From assembly GCA_003014445.1 (NCBI GenBank), contig PYGH01000009.1, positions 1 through 64,000 on the forward strand: a stretch of DNA of 64,000 nt, read 5' to 3'. This document shows, one piece after another, positions 55,184 through 64,000 of this stretch (within the stretch, counting starts at the first letter, position 1; every line of letters begins with the position of its first letter). The position numbers were made by a program, and so were the translations under genes. Source of the DNA: Fusobacterium naviforme (GTDB lineage Bacteria; Bacillota; Clostridia; Lachnospirales; Lachnospiraceae). The notes under the pieces are model-generated. The model was given only the letters and a program-made list of their open reading frames with translations. It had not been told where the DNA came from and did no database searches.

Positions 55184-56116
55184 ATGTCCCGCATTTACAG
55201 CTCTGCCGATCAGCTGATCGGCCACACACCTCTGTTGCGCCTCTCCCGCGTTGAACAGCGCACAGGTGCAGGCGCCGCGATACTTGCCAAGCTTGAATAC
55301 CTGAACCCAACCGGATCCGCAAAGGACAGAATTGCAAAAGGTATGCTGGATGATGCTGAAGCCCGCGGTATTCTGCATCCCGGCTCGGTCATCATTGAAC
55401 CCACCTCAGGCAATACCGGCATAGGCCTCGCCTCCGTCGCCGCAGCGCGCGGTTACCGCATCATCATTGTAATGCCGGATTCCATGAGTGCAGAGCGTCG
55501 AAGGCTCATGGCTGCCTATGGCGCCGAGCTGGTACTCACACCGGGCGCTGAGGGAATGGCCGGTGCCATCAAAAAAGCGGAAGCACTCGCACAGGAGCTT
55601 CCGAACAGCTTCATTCCCGGACAGTTTACCAATCCGGCAAATCCGGCGACACATCTTAACACCACAGGACCGGAAATCTGGGAGGATACCGGAGGCAACG
55701 CAGACTACCTGGTTGCCGGCGTCGGCACCGGAGGGACCTTAAGCGGAAGCGGGCGCTACTTAAAAAACCGGAATTCCAAAATTAAAATAGTGGCAGTAGA
55801 GCCGGAAGGCTCTGCCGTGATCTCCGGAAGGCCCGCAGGACCGCACGGACTTCAGGGCATCGGGGCCGGATTTATCCCAGATACCTTTGACAGAACCATC
55901 TATGATGAAATCATCACAGTATCTGACAAAGATGCCTATTCCACAGGACGCCTGCTCGGGAAATCCGAAGGGATACTCTGCGGAATCACCTCCGGCGCTG
56001 CACTCTGGGCTGCACTTCAGATCTCCATGCGCCCCGAAGCAAAGGGAAAAGCAATTGTAGTGGTGCTCCCAGACTCCGGGGATCGCTACCTCTCCTCACC
56101 GCTGTATGAAGCGTGA
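55184..56116 (+). CDS. cysK: Cysteine synthase (O-acetylserine sulfhydrylase)
   Basis: 310-aa PLP enzyme. N-terminus IYSSADQLIGHTPLLRL, PLP lysine in NPTGSAKDRIAKGM, TSGNTGIGLA, VGTGGTLSGSGRYLK, and the C-terminal GITSGAALWAAL. It makes cysteine from O-acetylserine and sulfide. Start at 55184 after AAAAGGAG, 13 bp past the Rrf2 remnant. Followed by a strong terminator. Confidence 0.96.
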   Translation: MSRIYSSADQLIGHTPLLRLSRVEQRTGAGAAILAKLEYLNPTGSAKDRIAKGMLDDAEARGILHPGSVIIEPTSGNTGIGLASVAAARGYRIIIVMPDSMSAERRRLMAAYGAELVLTPGAEGMAGAIKKAEALAQELPNSFIPGQFTNPANPATHLNTTGPEIWEDTGGNADYLVAGVGTGGTLSGSGRYLKNRNSKIKIVAVEPEGSAVISGRPAGPHGLQGIGAGFIPDTFDRTIYDEIITVSDKDAYSTGRLLGKSEGILCGITSGAALWAALQISMRPEAKGKAIVVVLPDSGDRYLSSPLYEA

Positions 56117-56144
56117 TTTCGCCCTGTACGCCTGACAATTCTGT

Positions 56145-56174
56145 CTGCCGCTTTTTGCGGCAGTTTTTTTATTT
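56145..56174 (+). terminator. Terminator after cysK
   Basis: CTGCCGC, TTTTT, GCGGCAG, then seven T. Confidence 0.95.
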
Positions 56175-56304
56175 GAACCAGAAACATTTCTAAAAATATG
56201 ATTTAATACTTCTCAAAAGTGGTATGATTATATAAAAAGCTGTTTTATTACGCGTTCAGCGTGTATTTTTTGAGCAGCTCCAATTCATTCAGAAGGAGAG
56301 GTAT

Positions 56305-57504
56305 ATGCAATTAAGACAACAAGTAGATCTCGCAATTGATCGCAACACTGAAACGGCAGAGCAGCTGGTCCGCTTCATGTATGAGCATCCGGAGACCGCC
56401 AAGGAGGAGATTCTTGCAAGTTCCAGGATCACCGAGCTGTTGAAGAAAAAGGGCTTTGCTGTGGAGTATCCTTACCTTCAGAAGGAACTCGGTTACGGCA
56501 CAGCCTTCCGAGCGGTTCTGGAAAATGGCAGTGGTCCGAAGGTCGCGATTCTGGTGGAATATGATGCACTTCCGGAACTCGGACACGGCTGCGGACACAA
56601 TCTGCACGGCGCCCTGTCAACATTAGCCTCATTGGCTCTCTTTGATCTTAAGGAGCAGTTTCAGGGCACCCTTTATGTGATTGGAACTCCTGCTGAAGAA
56701 GGAGACGGCGCCAAGCTCCTCATGTCAGAGCTTGGAATCTTCGATGCGATGGATCTCGCAGTCATGATGCACAGCTGTGGTGCCATTTCCTATACTGACA
56801 TGGATGCACTGAGCCTGCGCTGCTATGAGCTGACATTTCACGGACAGCAGTCTCACGCTGCCGCTGCTCCCTGGGCAGGTCACAATGCCCTGACGGCAGC
56901 CAGAAAATTTTTAGATCTGGTGGATGCGAGGAGGGAGAGCCTTGCCCCGTACAGCATATTCAGCGCGGTCATAAAGGAAGGTGGTATACAGGCAAATATC
57001 ATCCCGGATTACGCGATGCTTCACCTGGAATTCCGCTCAAAGTCAAGAGCGGAACTGGAGGAGCTCAATAGAATTGTAAAGAACTGCGCCTCTGCTGCGG
57101 CACTGGCGATGGACTGTACAGCAGAATTCAAACTGCTCTTCCCCGATTTTTACGATATGGTTCGCATCCCTGTGCTCGAAGAAGAGGTGCATGCGCTCAT
57201 GCAGTCGCGTGAGGAGGAAATTGCCGCGCCGGAGCGTCCTTCCGGTTCCACAGACATGGGAAATGTCAGTTACCGTTGTCCATCAATTCAGCCAATGATC
57301 TGCATCACAAAGCAGGCACTGGCACTACACACCGCAGAATTGCGCGACAGTACAATACAGCCTTTTGCCATAGAGCAGATGAAGAAGGGGGCCGCTGTGA
57401 TCTGCGAGCTGGCACTGAAGCTGTTTCACGATAAAGCATTTTGCACCGAGGTAAGAAAGAGCTTTGAGACAGAGCTGAAAAAAAAGGAGGACATTGCGTT
57501 ATGA
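56305..57504 (+). CDS. M20D amidohydrolase (aminoacylase/AbgB-like)
   Basis: 399-aa metallopeptidase. Metal site: VEYDALPELGHGCGHNLHG, TPAEEGDGAK with the catalytic Glu pair, MHSCG; dimerisation domain with FHGQQSHAAAAPWAG. It removes acyl groups from N-acyl amino acids or cuts small dipeptides. The next gene, a YfcC carrier, overlaps by 4 bp (ATGA), so the pair probably imports and then hydrolyses one compound. Start at 56305 with AGAAGGAGAGG upstream. Confidence 0.92.
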   Translation: MQLRQQVDLAIDRNTETAEQLVRFMYEHPETAKEEILASSRITELLKKKGFAVEYPYLQKELGYGTAFRAVLENGSGPKVAILVEYDALPELGHGCGHNLHGALSTLASLALFDLKEQFQGTLYVIGTPAEEGDGAKLLMSELGIFDAMDLAVMMHSCGAISYTDMDALSLRCYELTFHGQQSHAAAAPWAGHNALTAARKFLDLVDARRESLAPYSIFSAVIKEGGIQANIIPDYAMLHLEFRSKSRAELEELNRIVKNCASAAALAMDCTAEFKLLFPDFYDMVRIPVLEEEVHALMQSREEEIAAPERPSGSTDMGNVSYRCPSIQPMICITKQALALHTAELRDSTIQPFAIEQMKKGAAVICELALKLFHDKAFCTEVRKSFETELKKKEDIAL

Positions 57505-58901
57505 CAGCAACAGCTTCAAAAAAGAAGAATTTGAAACTGCCACATATTTATGTACTGCTTTTTGGCATTACTGTGCTCTGCACTATTCTCACTTGGATAT
57601 TGCCGGCAGGAAGCTTTGACCGAACACTGAACGAGGCCGGAAGGGAGATCGTTGTTGCAGGAACCTTCCACCTTACAGATCCATCTCCTGTGGGTCCCTT
57701 TGAGATGTTCAAATGTATCTATGAAGGGCTCTGCGATGCCGCAGGAGTAACCATGTTTGTCTTTGTCGCCTATGCATTCATAGGGCTGATTATTTCCACA
57801 GGTGCCTTTGATGGACTGATCGCCGGCCTGCTCCGCACCTTTAAAGGGAAATCAAAGGCCATCATCATTCCTATCTTTATCACACTGATCGGATTTGCCT
57901 CCTCTACCATCGGCGTGTTTGAGGAGACCTTCCCCTTTATTCCGATCTTTGTCGGCATCTCAATCGCCATGGGCTACGACGCAATCGTCGGGCTGGCTAT
58001 TGTTGCCCTGGCAGCTGCCATTGGTTATTCCGGTGCATTTATGAACCCCTTCACAGTCGGAACTGCACAGAGTATTGCAGATCTTCCCATCATGTCCGGC
58101 GCCGGCTTCCGTATCTTCTGCCATATCTGTATGATTATTGTCGCGTCTGTCTACACCGTCCGCTACGCGCTGAAGATCGAGAAGGATCCGACCAAGAGTC
58201 TGGTATACGGTGAAACAAATGAATTTGCCATCTCAGAGGAGGAAGTGCAGAACCATCCCTTCGGTATTCGTGAAAAGCTCGTGCTGGCAACACTGCTGGC
58301 AGGCATCTTACTGCTGATTTATGGCACAAAGACCTTTGGCTGGTACTTCACAGAGCTCAGTGCACTTTTTATCATTATGGGGCTCGTAAGCGCTCTTATC
58401 ATGGGATGGTCATCCAATGTTATCGCGGGAAAGCTCTCAAAGAGCTTTTCTGATATCGCAGAAGCCTGTCTCATGATTGGAATTGCCCGCGGCGTACTTA
58501 TCGTGCTGCAGCACGGCAATATCATAGACACAGTGGTCTATGGTCTCTCACTCCCACTGGTGCATCTGCCCTCTCTGGTATCCGCAGAGTGTATGCTGCT
58601 CGTGCAGACACTAATCAATTTCCTGATGCCCTCCGGATCGGGACAAGCAGTTGTGAGTATGCCCATTATGGCGCCACTCTCCGACATTATCCACGTACAG
58701 CGCCAGATCGCTGTACTCTGCTTCCAGTACGGAGACGGCCTCTCAAATGTTCTCTGGCCCACTGCTCTGACTCCTGTTGTGACCGGTATTGCCGGAGTGA
58801 AGTTGGAGAAATGGTGGAAATGGTTCATACCGCTCTTCCTCATGCTCCTGGCCACCCAGATGGTTACAATCGCCATCGCTGTTTTGATCGGATGGTCATA
58901 A
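57501..58901 (+). CDS. YfcC/DcuC family membrane carrier
   Basis: 466 aa with about 11-12 transmembrane helices. Family motifs include TWILPAGSFDR near the N-terminus, GVFEETFPFIPIF, YSGAFMNPFTVGTAQSIADLP and LINFLMPSGSGQAVVSMP. The family includes carriers for peptides, amino acids and C4-dicarboxylates. Coupling to the amidohydrolase suggests an N-acyl amino acid or dipeptide substrate. A terminator follows at 58957. Confidence 0.9.
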   Translation: MTATASKKKNLKLPHIYVLLFGITVLCTILTWILPAGSFDRTLNEAGREIVVAGTFHLTDPSPVGPFEMFKCIYEGLCDAAGVTMFVFVAYAFIGLIISTGAFDGLIAGLLRTFKGKSKAIIIPIFITLIGFASSTIGVFEETFPFIPIFVGISIAMGYDAIVGLAIVALAAAIGYSGAFMNPFTVGTAQSIADLPIMSGAGFRIFCHICMIIVASVYTVRYALKIEKDPTKSLVYGETNEFAISEEEVQNHPFGIREKLVLATLLAGILLLIYGTKTFGWYFTELSALFIIMGLVSALIMGWSSNVIAGKLSKSFSDIAEACLMIGIARGVLIVLQHGNIIDTVVYGLSLPLVHLPSLVSAECMLLVQTLINFLMPSGSGQAVVSMPIMAPLSDIIHVQRQIAVLCFQYGDGLSNVLWPTALTPVVTGIAGVKLEKWWKWFIPLFLMLLATQMVTIAIAVLIGWS

Positions 58902-58956
58902 ACCTGTCTGTAAAAACTGATTCCATCTATTCAGCGTAATTCTAAACCATTCTTTC

Positions 58957-58999
58957 CACTCCCGGGGATTCCTGCCCCGGGAGTGCTTGCATTTTTCTC
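58957..58999 (+). terminator. Terminator after the YfcC-type gene
   Basis: CACTCCCGGGG (58957-58967) and CCCCGGGAGTG (58975-58985) form an 11-bp stem; CTTGCATTTTTC follows. Confidence 0.85.
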
Positions 59000-59077
59000 C
59001 TTTTCCTGTTACTCTAAATGACTATCATCTCAGATATCTGTTTCAATTCATTCTTCAACATCTCAGGAGCGCCGCTT

Positions 59078-60445
59078 ATGCCACAGGAAAAAAACTTACA
59101 GGAAAATAAGATGGGGACACTGCCGGTCGGGCGACTGCTGCTCTCCATGTCCGTTCCGATGATGCTCTCCATGATGGTGCAGGCACTGTACAATATCATT
59201 GATTCCATCTTTGTCTCCATGATCAGTGAATCTGCCCTGACTGCAGTGAGCCTTGCCTTTCCGATTCAGTCCCTCATGATTTCATGCAGTGTGGGACTTG
59301 CAGTCGGCATCAATGCCTATCTCTCAAAGGCTCTGGGCGAGCAGAATTTCGAGCGGGTCAATAAGAGCGCAGCGAATGGAATCTTCCTTGAATTTGCCGT
59401 GATGATCCTTTTTGTTCTGACCGGGCTTTTTCTTACTGTACCCTTCTTCCGTGCGCAGACCTCTGATCCGGAAATACTGCACTATGGACAGCAGTATATG
59501 CGTATCATATGCTGCTGCAGTCTGGGCATCTTTATGGAAATCACCTTTGAGCGCATTTTGCAGTCGACCGGAAAGACCATCTACGCTATGGCAACGCAGA
59601 TGGTTGGCGCCATATTTAATATCTGCATGGATCCGATCCTGATCTTCGGACTTTTCGGCGCACCGCGGCTTGGAATGGCAGGTGCCGCCATTGCAACGGT
59701 CATGGGGCAGCATATTGCTGCCGTACTTGCCGCTGTTTTGAATCACAAATTCAATACCGAGGTACATATCCGCTTCCGCGGCTTTCGCCCAGATCCTCAG
59801 ATCATCGAGGGCATCTTTGCCGTAGGTATTCCTTCTGTTATTATGCAGGCAATTGGCTCTGTCATGACCTACGGAATGAATCAGATCCTCATCGCCTTCA
59901 CTCCCACGGCGACCGCAGTTTTCGGGATCTATTTCAAGATCAACAGCATTATCTTCATGCCCGTCTTTGGCCTGAACAACGGCAGCGTCCCTATCATTGC
60001 CTACAACTACGGAGCACAGAAAAAGGAGCGCATTCTGAAAACCATGAAGCTCGCCTTCTCTGCAGCCATCTCCATCATGACTGTTGGCTGTCTGCTCTTT
60101 GAACTGATCCCTGCATTCTTCTTCTCGCTCTTCAATGCCTCAGAGAATATGCTCTCGATCGGTGTGCCAGCCTTTCGCATCATAGGCCTTGGCTTCCCCT
60201 TTGCGGGCTTTGCCATCGCCTGCGGCTCTGTCTTTCAGGCACTGGGAAAGGGCAGCTACAGCATGATTGTGTCTATCTGCCGGCAGATGCTGGTGCTGCT
60301 TCCCATGGCCTACCTGCTTTCACTCTCCGGCGTTTTGGAATATGTATGGTGGTCCTACAATATTGCTGAAGCCGTATCTGTGCTCCTCTCCGCCTTCTTT
60401 CTTCGAAAGATATACCGGGAGATCATAGCAAAGGTCGGGACCTGA
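59078..60445 (+). CDS. MATE family efflux transporter
   Basis: 455 aa, 12 predicted helices in two homologous halves. MGTLPVGRLLLSMSVPMMLSM and YNIIDSIFVS are typical of clostridial MATE proteins; the second half shows NNGSVPIIAYNYGA. It exports drugs or metabolites using a sodium or proton gradient. Start at 59078 with CAGGAG; the frame extends upstream but with no binding site. The stop codon lies in the stem of a terminator. Confidence 0.94.
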   Translation: MPQEKNLQENKMGTLPVGRLLLSMSVPMMLSMMVQALYNIIDSIFVSMISESALTAVSLAFPIQSLMISCSVGLAVGINAYLSKALGEQNFERVNKSAANGIFLEFAVMILFVLTGLFLTVPFFRAQTSDPEILHYGQQYMRIICCCSLGIFMEITFERILQSTGKTIYAMATQMVGAIFNICMDPILIFGLFGAPRLGMAGAAIATVMGQHIAAVLAAVLNHKFNTEVHIRFRGFRPDPQIIEGIFAVGIPSVIMQAIGSVMTYGMNQILIAFTPTATAVFGIYFKINSIIFMPVFGLNNGSVPIIAYNYGAQKKERILKTMKLAFSAAISIMTVGCLLFELIPAFFFSLFNASENMLSIGVPAFRIIGLGFPFAGFAIACGSVFQALGKGSYSMIVSICRQMLVLLPMAYLLSLSGVLEYVWWSYNIAEAVSVLLSAFFLRKIYREIIAKVGT

Positions 60446-60459
60446 GGCCCCGACCTTTT
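60430..60459 (+). terminator. Terminator overlapping the end of the MATE gene
   Basis: AAAGGTCGGG (60430-60439) and CCCGACCTTT (60449-60458), stop codon TGA in the loop region. Confidence 0.85.
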
Positions 60460-60627
60460 ATCAAAAACCATTTTCCCTCTATTTGTCAGATCAAAAAATG
60501 ACCCACGGCAGATTATAGTGCCAACCACTATCTCAGCGGTCAGATCTGGTATGAACCAGGCATTGCTACCTTCCTTGGCGCTCTTTTATGTATATCGGTT
60601 CCCAGATTTGTTTTAAAGCCAGTGCCA

Positions 60628-62523
60628 TCACAGGGGATCAGCGGCAGATGCTTCAGGCTTCAGCGTAAAGGTCGTGTTTCCATCTTTCATATCAGGCAAA
60701 ACATCCCATTCAACATAGGTATTTCCTCTGCGCGCATACAGAGAATAATACGGAAACCCCTCTCCTTCAAACGCATTAAACTGGTAGACCTTTCCAGCTT
60801 CCGTAATTACAGAGGCCACCTTTTTGTCCCGTACCATTTCTCCATTTTCTTCATCAAACTCAAGAGACCACAGCTCTGCTGTCACGCCATCCGTGTCACA
60901 TTTGAATCTCATATCCGTATCCGGGCCCTCATTCATGATCTGTATGTCGTTTCCCAATCCTCTGTAATCGACAGCGCCGGGATCAGAATACACGGTGATC
61001 GTAAAATCTCCCCTCGAAAGCTCTGTATGTTGTCCCTCCGCAGGATCCGTCCTGTCCTTTACATATTTTTCATACAGTCCATCATAGATCTTCTTATCGG
61101 CAGGAAGCGATTCATACGTATCAAGATTCTTGCCCCCCACATGATTTATACTGTAGGCTCCATTCAGCTCATCTATATAGTAATAATCTGTGACAGCCTC
61201 ATCCCCCAGCAGCCAGATCTCATATTCATTGGTATTTGAACCGCCGGCGCCATGCCAGTGGCCTGTCACAATGACAGCGCTCTCCTTTTTATTGATTCCC
61301 CCTATCCATCCCTCTATGCCCAGTTGTATAAGTGCATCGTCCGCTACGGTATATACATGCGCGATCCCGTACATTCCGGAACCATACAGAAAGAGCTCCG
61401 GGATGCCGTCTCCATTTACGTCGTCAAGCGCATAACTGTCAAAGCCGTAATGATCTCCGAAATACATCTTCAGATAATCATTCCCGCCCGAATATTCTTC
61501 GTCAAGGGTCCAGTCCTCAATAAGAGGCTGATACTGCTCAGGAACTGCTGCGGATAAGAAATGCCGCTCACGGAACTCATCAAGGGTCATTTCCTTCATG
61601 AACACTTTATAGGAATCCATAAGTACCGAGGCCTTGATGCTCCTTCCCTTATTCTCAAAATGCTCGTCGTCCGCATAGAACATATGGTCATACATGAAAG
61701 CGATTATATAACCATCCTTCTCCATGCCGCCGAACATATCTTCTTCTGCCGACAGGTATTTTTCTTCAGAGACTTTTCCATCAGCAGTCTCATATGTAAT
61801 ATTTTCGTCATAGTCGCCGGTTTTGTCATTCCATGTATGCTCCGTGACAGAAGCGACAAAACTGTCAATATCTGCCTTCCCGTTTTTCAGTGTCAGGTCG
61901 CACTTGATAAAGCCATTGTAAAAGCCGCCTGAGCGAACAACGTTTTCACAGATATAATGGTACCGGTCTTCCGCTTTGTCGTAATATACACGGAATGCAT
62001 CAGCGCCATTATCGTTCATCAAGTCAGGCGCAAAATCGCCGTTGTTTTCCCTCTGAATTCCACTCCCGCTCCATTTGCACTCCGTAAAACCATCACCCGC
62101 TTCATTGATCTCATAAATATGATTTTCAGAGTAGTATCCCGTCCCTGTCGTAAACGCCACGATAAGCTCAGTCCTGCCATTATGATCCAGATCTGTCACC
62201 GCATACCCCATCGTGTCATAGTACGGCTCAGACTCGCCTGCCCAGAATCCCCACTCCTCCTCGCGGTCAAGGAAGATATCAATCTGGCGCATCAGTTCAT
62301 CCGCATCCGGAACATTTTTTACGGGGTTCCCGGGAAGTATGTGCTTTTTTTCTGCTGCCGCCTCTGTTCCGGAAACATTTTCTGTCCCCACAGGCGCTGC
62401 TGTTCCGCTCTCCGTTTTTGCAGCTCTCTCCCCGCTCTTTCCACAGCCAGAAAAAAGAACCGGCAGGCACATCAGAATAACAACTGCTGACAAGGAACCT
62501 TTTTGTAATATCTTCATATTCAT
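60628..62523 (-). CDS. Large lipoprotein with two EF-hand/FG-GAP-like segments
   Basis: 631 aa. Lipoprotein signal with lipobox FSGC (Cys27). Two calcium-loop-like motifs: TDLDHNGRTELIV (about 111-123) and DDVNGDGIPELFLYG (about 358-372), each heading a beta-propeller-blade-like stretch, so the protein may be two copies of a VCBS/FG-GAP-type module followed by a C-terminal beta domain (DFTITVYSDPGAVDY). It is acidic and likely surface-exposed. No enzyme motif is recognised. Such proteins are frequent and variable in gut and oral Lachnospiraceae. Confidence 0.8.
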   Translation of the reverse strand: MNMKILQKGSLSAVVILMCLPVLFSGCGKSGERAAKTESGTAAPVGTENVSGTEAAAEKKHILPGNPVKNVPDADELMRQIDIFLDREEEWGFWAGESEPYYDTMGYAVTDLDHNGRTELIVAFTTGTGYYSENHIYEINEAGDGFTECKWSGSGIQRENNGDFAPDLMNDNGADAFRVYYDKAEDRYHYICENVVRSGGFYNGFIKCDLTLKNGKADIDSFVASVTEHTWNDKTGDYDENITYETADGKVSEEKYLSAEEDMFGGMEKDGYIIAFMYDHMFYADDEHFENKGRSIKASVLMDSYKVFMKEMTLDEFRERHFLSAAVPEQYQPLIEDWTLDEEYSGGNDYLKMYFGDHYGFDSYALDDVNGDGIPELFLYGSGMYGIAHVYTVADDALIQLGIEGWIGGINKKESAVIVTGHWHGAGGSNTNEYEIWLLGDEAVTDYYYIDELNGAYSINHVGGKNLDTYESLPADKKIYDGLYEKYVKDRTDPAEGQHTELSRGDFTITVYSDPGAVDYRGLGNDIQIMNEGPDTDMRFKCDTDGVTAELWSLEFDEENGEMVRDKKVASVITEAGKVYQFNAFEGEGFPYYSLYARRGNTYVEWDVLPDMKDGNTTFTLKPEASAADPL

Positions 62524-63069
62524 ACCGCCCTATCCTCCAAAAACGGCTTCGCCTTTTATTAGAAATCAACAGTCTTCTGTTTTCTGAACCAACCTTTGAT
62601 TACAGCTACCCGCAGTTCTGCCAACATATCTCCCACACCCACTTTTCGGCTGCGGCCCGGGAGACCAACATCTGCTCTCCACAGCACTTTCAGCCCAGCA
62701 ACGAAATACTCCCCGAAATGAAAGTATATATCTTTATAATTATTCTACCATTTTTGCCATATTTTTTTCTATGTAATAAGAAAAAAGCAAATAATTTTTG
62801 ATTATAATTCTAAAAGTCCGAAATTCGAGTCACAAGAATTTTTCGAAATTCCTGCTCCTTTCGGAGCCCTAAAGTCCAGCTTTTTGTCCGCACCCCCTTA
62901 TCTAATACCTTTTATTCTATTTGCCACTTTTACCCCTCCTTTCTTAAAAATGGGCATGAAAAAAGACATCTACTTTTCGTAAATGTCTTAGTAATATGTT
63001 TTATTCAATTTGACAAACTGGGAATTGACAAATTACTGTCAACTTTATTAATCCATGTTACCCCAAAAC
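62524..63069. other. AT-rich gene-free region with palindromes
   Basis: 546 bp without a supported gene, much more AT-rich than the first 62 kb. Structures seen: AAGACAT/ATGTCTT stem at about 62963-62990, and TTGACA-AATTAC-TGTCAA (63025-63042), a perfect spaced palindrome overlapping a direct repeat of TTGACAAA. The composition shift suggests a junction to acquired DNA. No att repeat could be identified. Confidence 0.5.
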
Positions 63070-63513
63070 TTATGAACAATTTTCCAAGTATTTTCTTCGA
63101 TTCTTTCTTATATTAGCAATAATAACCACTGCAATTGCAAAGAACTCAATTATAAGTTCTGCCGTGAATAGCCTCAAATATTTGGATGTATCTGTCTTTA
63201 AATTCAAAAAAAATTGTTGTATTTTATCACTTTCAGCAACATTAAATGTGTCATCAAATTCTTCGTGTTTCTCTCCAACTGTGTCATATATATCCAAAGA
63301 ATAGCCATCCGGAAAGCCTTGCTGATAAACAATCTTACTAACATCATATTCAATGTGAAAATATTCTTTTACCCTTTCTACTATATAGTCATCTTGATTT
63401 GTAACATATATGCTTCTTTTTGGAAACAAAAAATCAGGTGACATAAGCCACAAGGTATATACATCGATTACTATGAACAGAATCAACATCAAGATAAATA
63501 CTGCTTTCTTCAT
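63070..63513 (-). CDS. Small membrane protein with two helices, unknown
   Basis: 147 aa: N-terminal helix (about 4-28, AVFILMLILFIVIDVYTLWL), an external middle domain (VERVKEYFHIEYDVSKIVY and following), a second helix near residues 117-138 and a basic tail RKNRRKYLEN. Codon use is strongly AT-biased, unlike the upstream genes, which fits horizontal transfer. I do not recognise the family. The ATG at 63513 has no strong binding site, so support is moderate. Confidence 0.6.
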   Translation of the reverse strand: MKKAVFILMLILFIVIDVYTLWLMSPDFLFPKRSIYVTNQDDYIVERVKEYFHIEYDVSKIVYQQGFPDGYSLDIYDTVGEKHEEFDDTFNVAESDKIQQFFLNLKTDTSKYLRLFTAELIIEFFAIAVVIIANIRKNRRKYLENCS

Positions 63514-63828
63514 ACACTAATCACTTCCATAAATTCAAATTTATTCAAATGTTGTAAATACGCATTTTTATTAAATTTAATATTGCTATTTTTATAAATC
63601 CAATGCAGCTTCATCTAAAAGAAAGTCCTCTGCACCAATATATAAAATACCATCATCATCATATCTTGCACAATATTATTTCTAACTATAACAACCTTCT
63701 TAAAGGAATCTCCGGTTCTCCTCAAAGATTCTGTTTCTTGTATTTGCTTTTGTCTCTATGTCATGCGCTTTTAGTCTCTGTTGACTTCTGTCGCATTTAT
63801 TCTAAAATCTCGGCATAATATTGAGGAA
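63514..63828. other. AT-rich gap before the right-edge ATPase gene
   Basis: 315 bp. A plus-strand frame of 71 codons (63603-63818) has no ribosome binding site and a histidine-run composition, so I do not call it. GC content rises sharply at about 63820, where the next coding region starts. Confidence 0.4.
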
Positions 63829-64000
63829 ATGCGTGAGAGAATCCGACGCATGAACGACCCGCATTATCTTCATACCGTTTCCATGACAGAGCTGTATCAG
63901 ACCGCCTACAAGAGCAGACCGCCCGTCATAGACGGTCTGCTCTACTCAGGGGCATATATCCTCGCAGGAGCGCCCAAAATCGGAAAATCATTTCTGGTAG
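63829..64000 (+). CDS. RepA/RecA-like AAA ATPase, N-terminal part only
   Basis: 57 codons before the window ends. The sequence RPPVIDGLLYSGAYILAGAP followed by KIGKSFLV carries a Walker A motif (GAPKIGKS) of the hexameric RepA-type helicase/AAA_25 family. These are usual in the replication or maintenance modules of integrative elements and plasmids in Firmicutes. The ATG at 63829 has GAGG close by; the ATG eight codons later is also possible. GC-rich codons contrast with the AT-rich DNA just upstream. Confidence 0.75.
   Translation, partial: MRERIRRMNDPHYLHTVSMTELYQTAYKSRPPVIDGLLYSGAYILAGAPKIGKSFLV

Noticed and set aside
60480-60620. Possible coding remnant (frame containing HYLSGQIWYEPG) between the MATE and lipoprotein genes
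   Set aside because: Too short and unrecognised; could be the tail of a decayed membrane protein but cannot be supported.
63603-63818. Plus-strand frame of 71 codons before the right-edge ATPase
   Set aside because: AT-rich with a histidine run, no ribosome binding site, and ends just where the real coding region starts.

Overview
The window looks like a chromosomal segment of a GC-rich Firmicute of class Clostridia, most likely family Lachnospiraceae. The basis is the gene content: HrcA/CIRCE heat-shock operon, ireB-ruvX-DUF1292 trio, RNase J, TrhP/TrmR tRNA-modification pair, 3D-domain wall proteins, strong AGGAGG ribosome binding sites, and many Clostridia-type proteins. Almost everything from 76 to 51503 lies on the minus strand; from 51719 most genes are on the plus strand.

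1-9720: a complete type I-E CRISPR-Cas locus on the minus strand, in the order cas3, cse1 (cas8e), cse2, cas7e, cas5e, cas6e, cas1, cas2-DnaQ fusion, then the first repeat of an array that runs off the left edge. In the 5' leader of the operon, directly in front of cas3, sit two degenerate repeats exactly one array period apart. Both keep a perfect 6-bp Cas6e-type hairpin, one through a compensatory base-pair change. The spacer-like sequence between them matches, in its first ~20 bases (16/20), a stretch that ends at the -35 box of the presumed cas promoter. This looks like a built-in crRNA-like autoregulator and is the most interesting feature of the window.

10022-36405: housekeeping genes: DJ-1 protein, CBS-type Mn pyrophosphatase, thioesterase, flavin-binding protein, a wall-binding protein gene broken by a stop codon, an AbrB-type regulator, tRNA-Pro and tRNA-Thr, phosphodiesterase-RdgB-rRNA methylase, an NlpC/P60 hydrolase, recO-era-M16C peptidase, TrhP-TrmR-MltG-like, RNase J with a long basic tail, DUF1292-ruvX-ireB, mtaB, an HPr-like protein, thiI-cysteine desulfurase and rsmE-prmA.

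36672-46257: an operon for uptake and breakdown of a 5-modified ribose, probably 5-methylthioribose: LacI-type regulator, lipoprotein binding protein, ABC ATPase and permease, MtnK kinase, MtnA isomerase, RbsD/FucU mutarotase, class II aldolase and PfkB kinase. Two operator-like palindromes lie over the operon promoter and a related site lies at the lacI promoter.

46517-51592: hrcA-grpE-dnaK-dnaJ behind a textbook promoter and CIRCE. 51678-53247: two secreted 3D-domain proteins, the first preceded by a WalR-type site. 53402-54583: pyridoxal kinase fused to a barstar domain. 54861-56116: an internally deleted Rrf2 regulator gene in front of cysteine synthase. 56305-60445: M20 amidohydrolase with a YfcC-type carrier, and a MATE transporter. 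60628-62523: a large lipoprotein. From about 62.5 kb the DNA becomes much more AT-rich, holds one small membrane protein, and ends in the first 57 codons of a RepA/RecA-like ATPase, so the right edge probably enters a mobile or otherwise acquired element.
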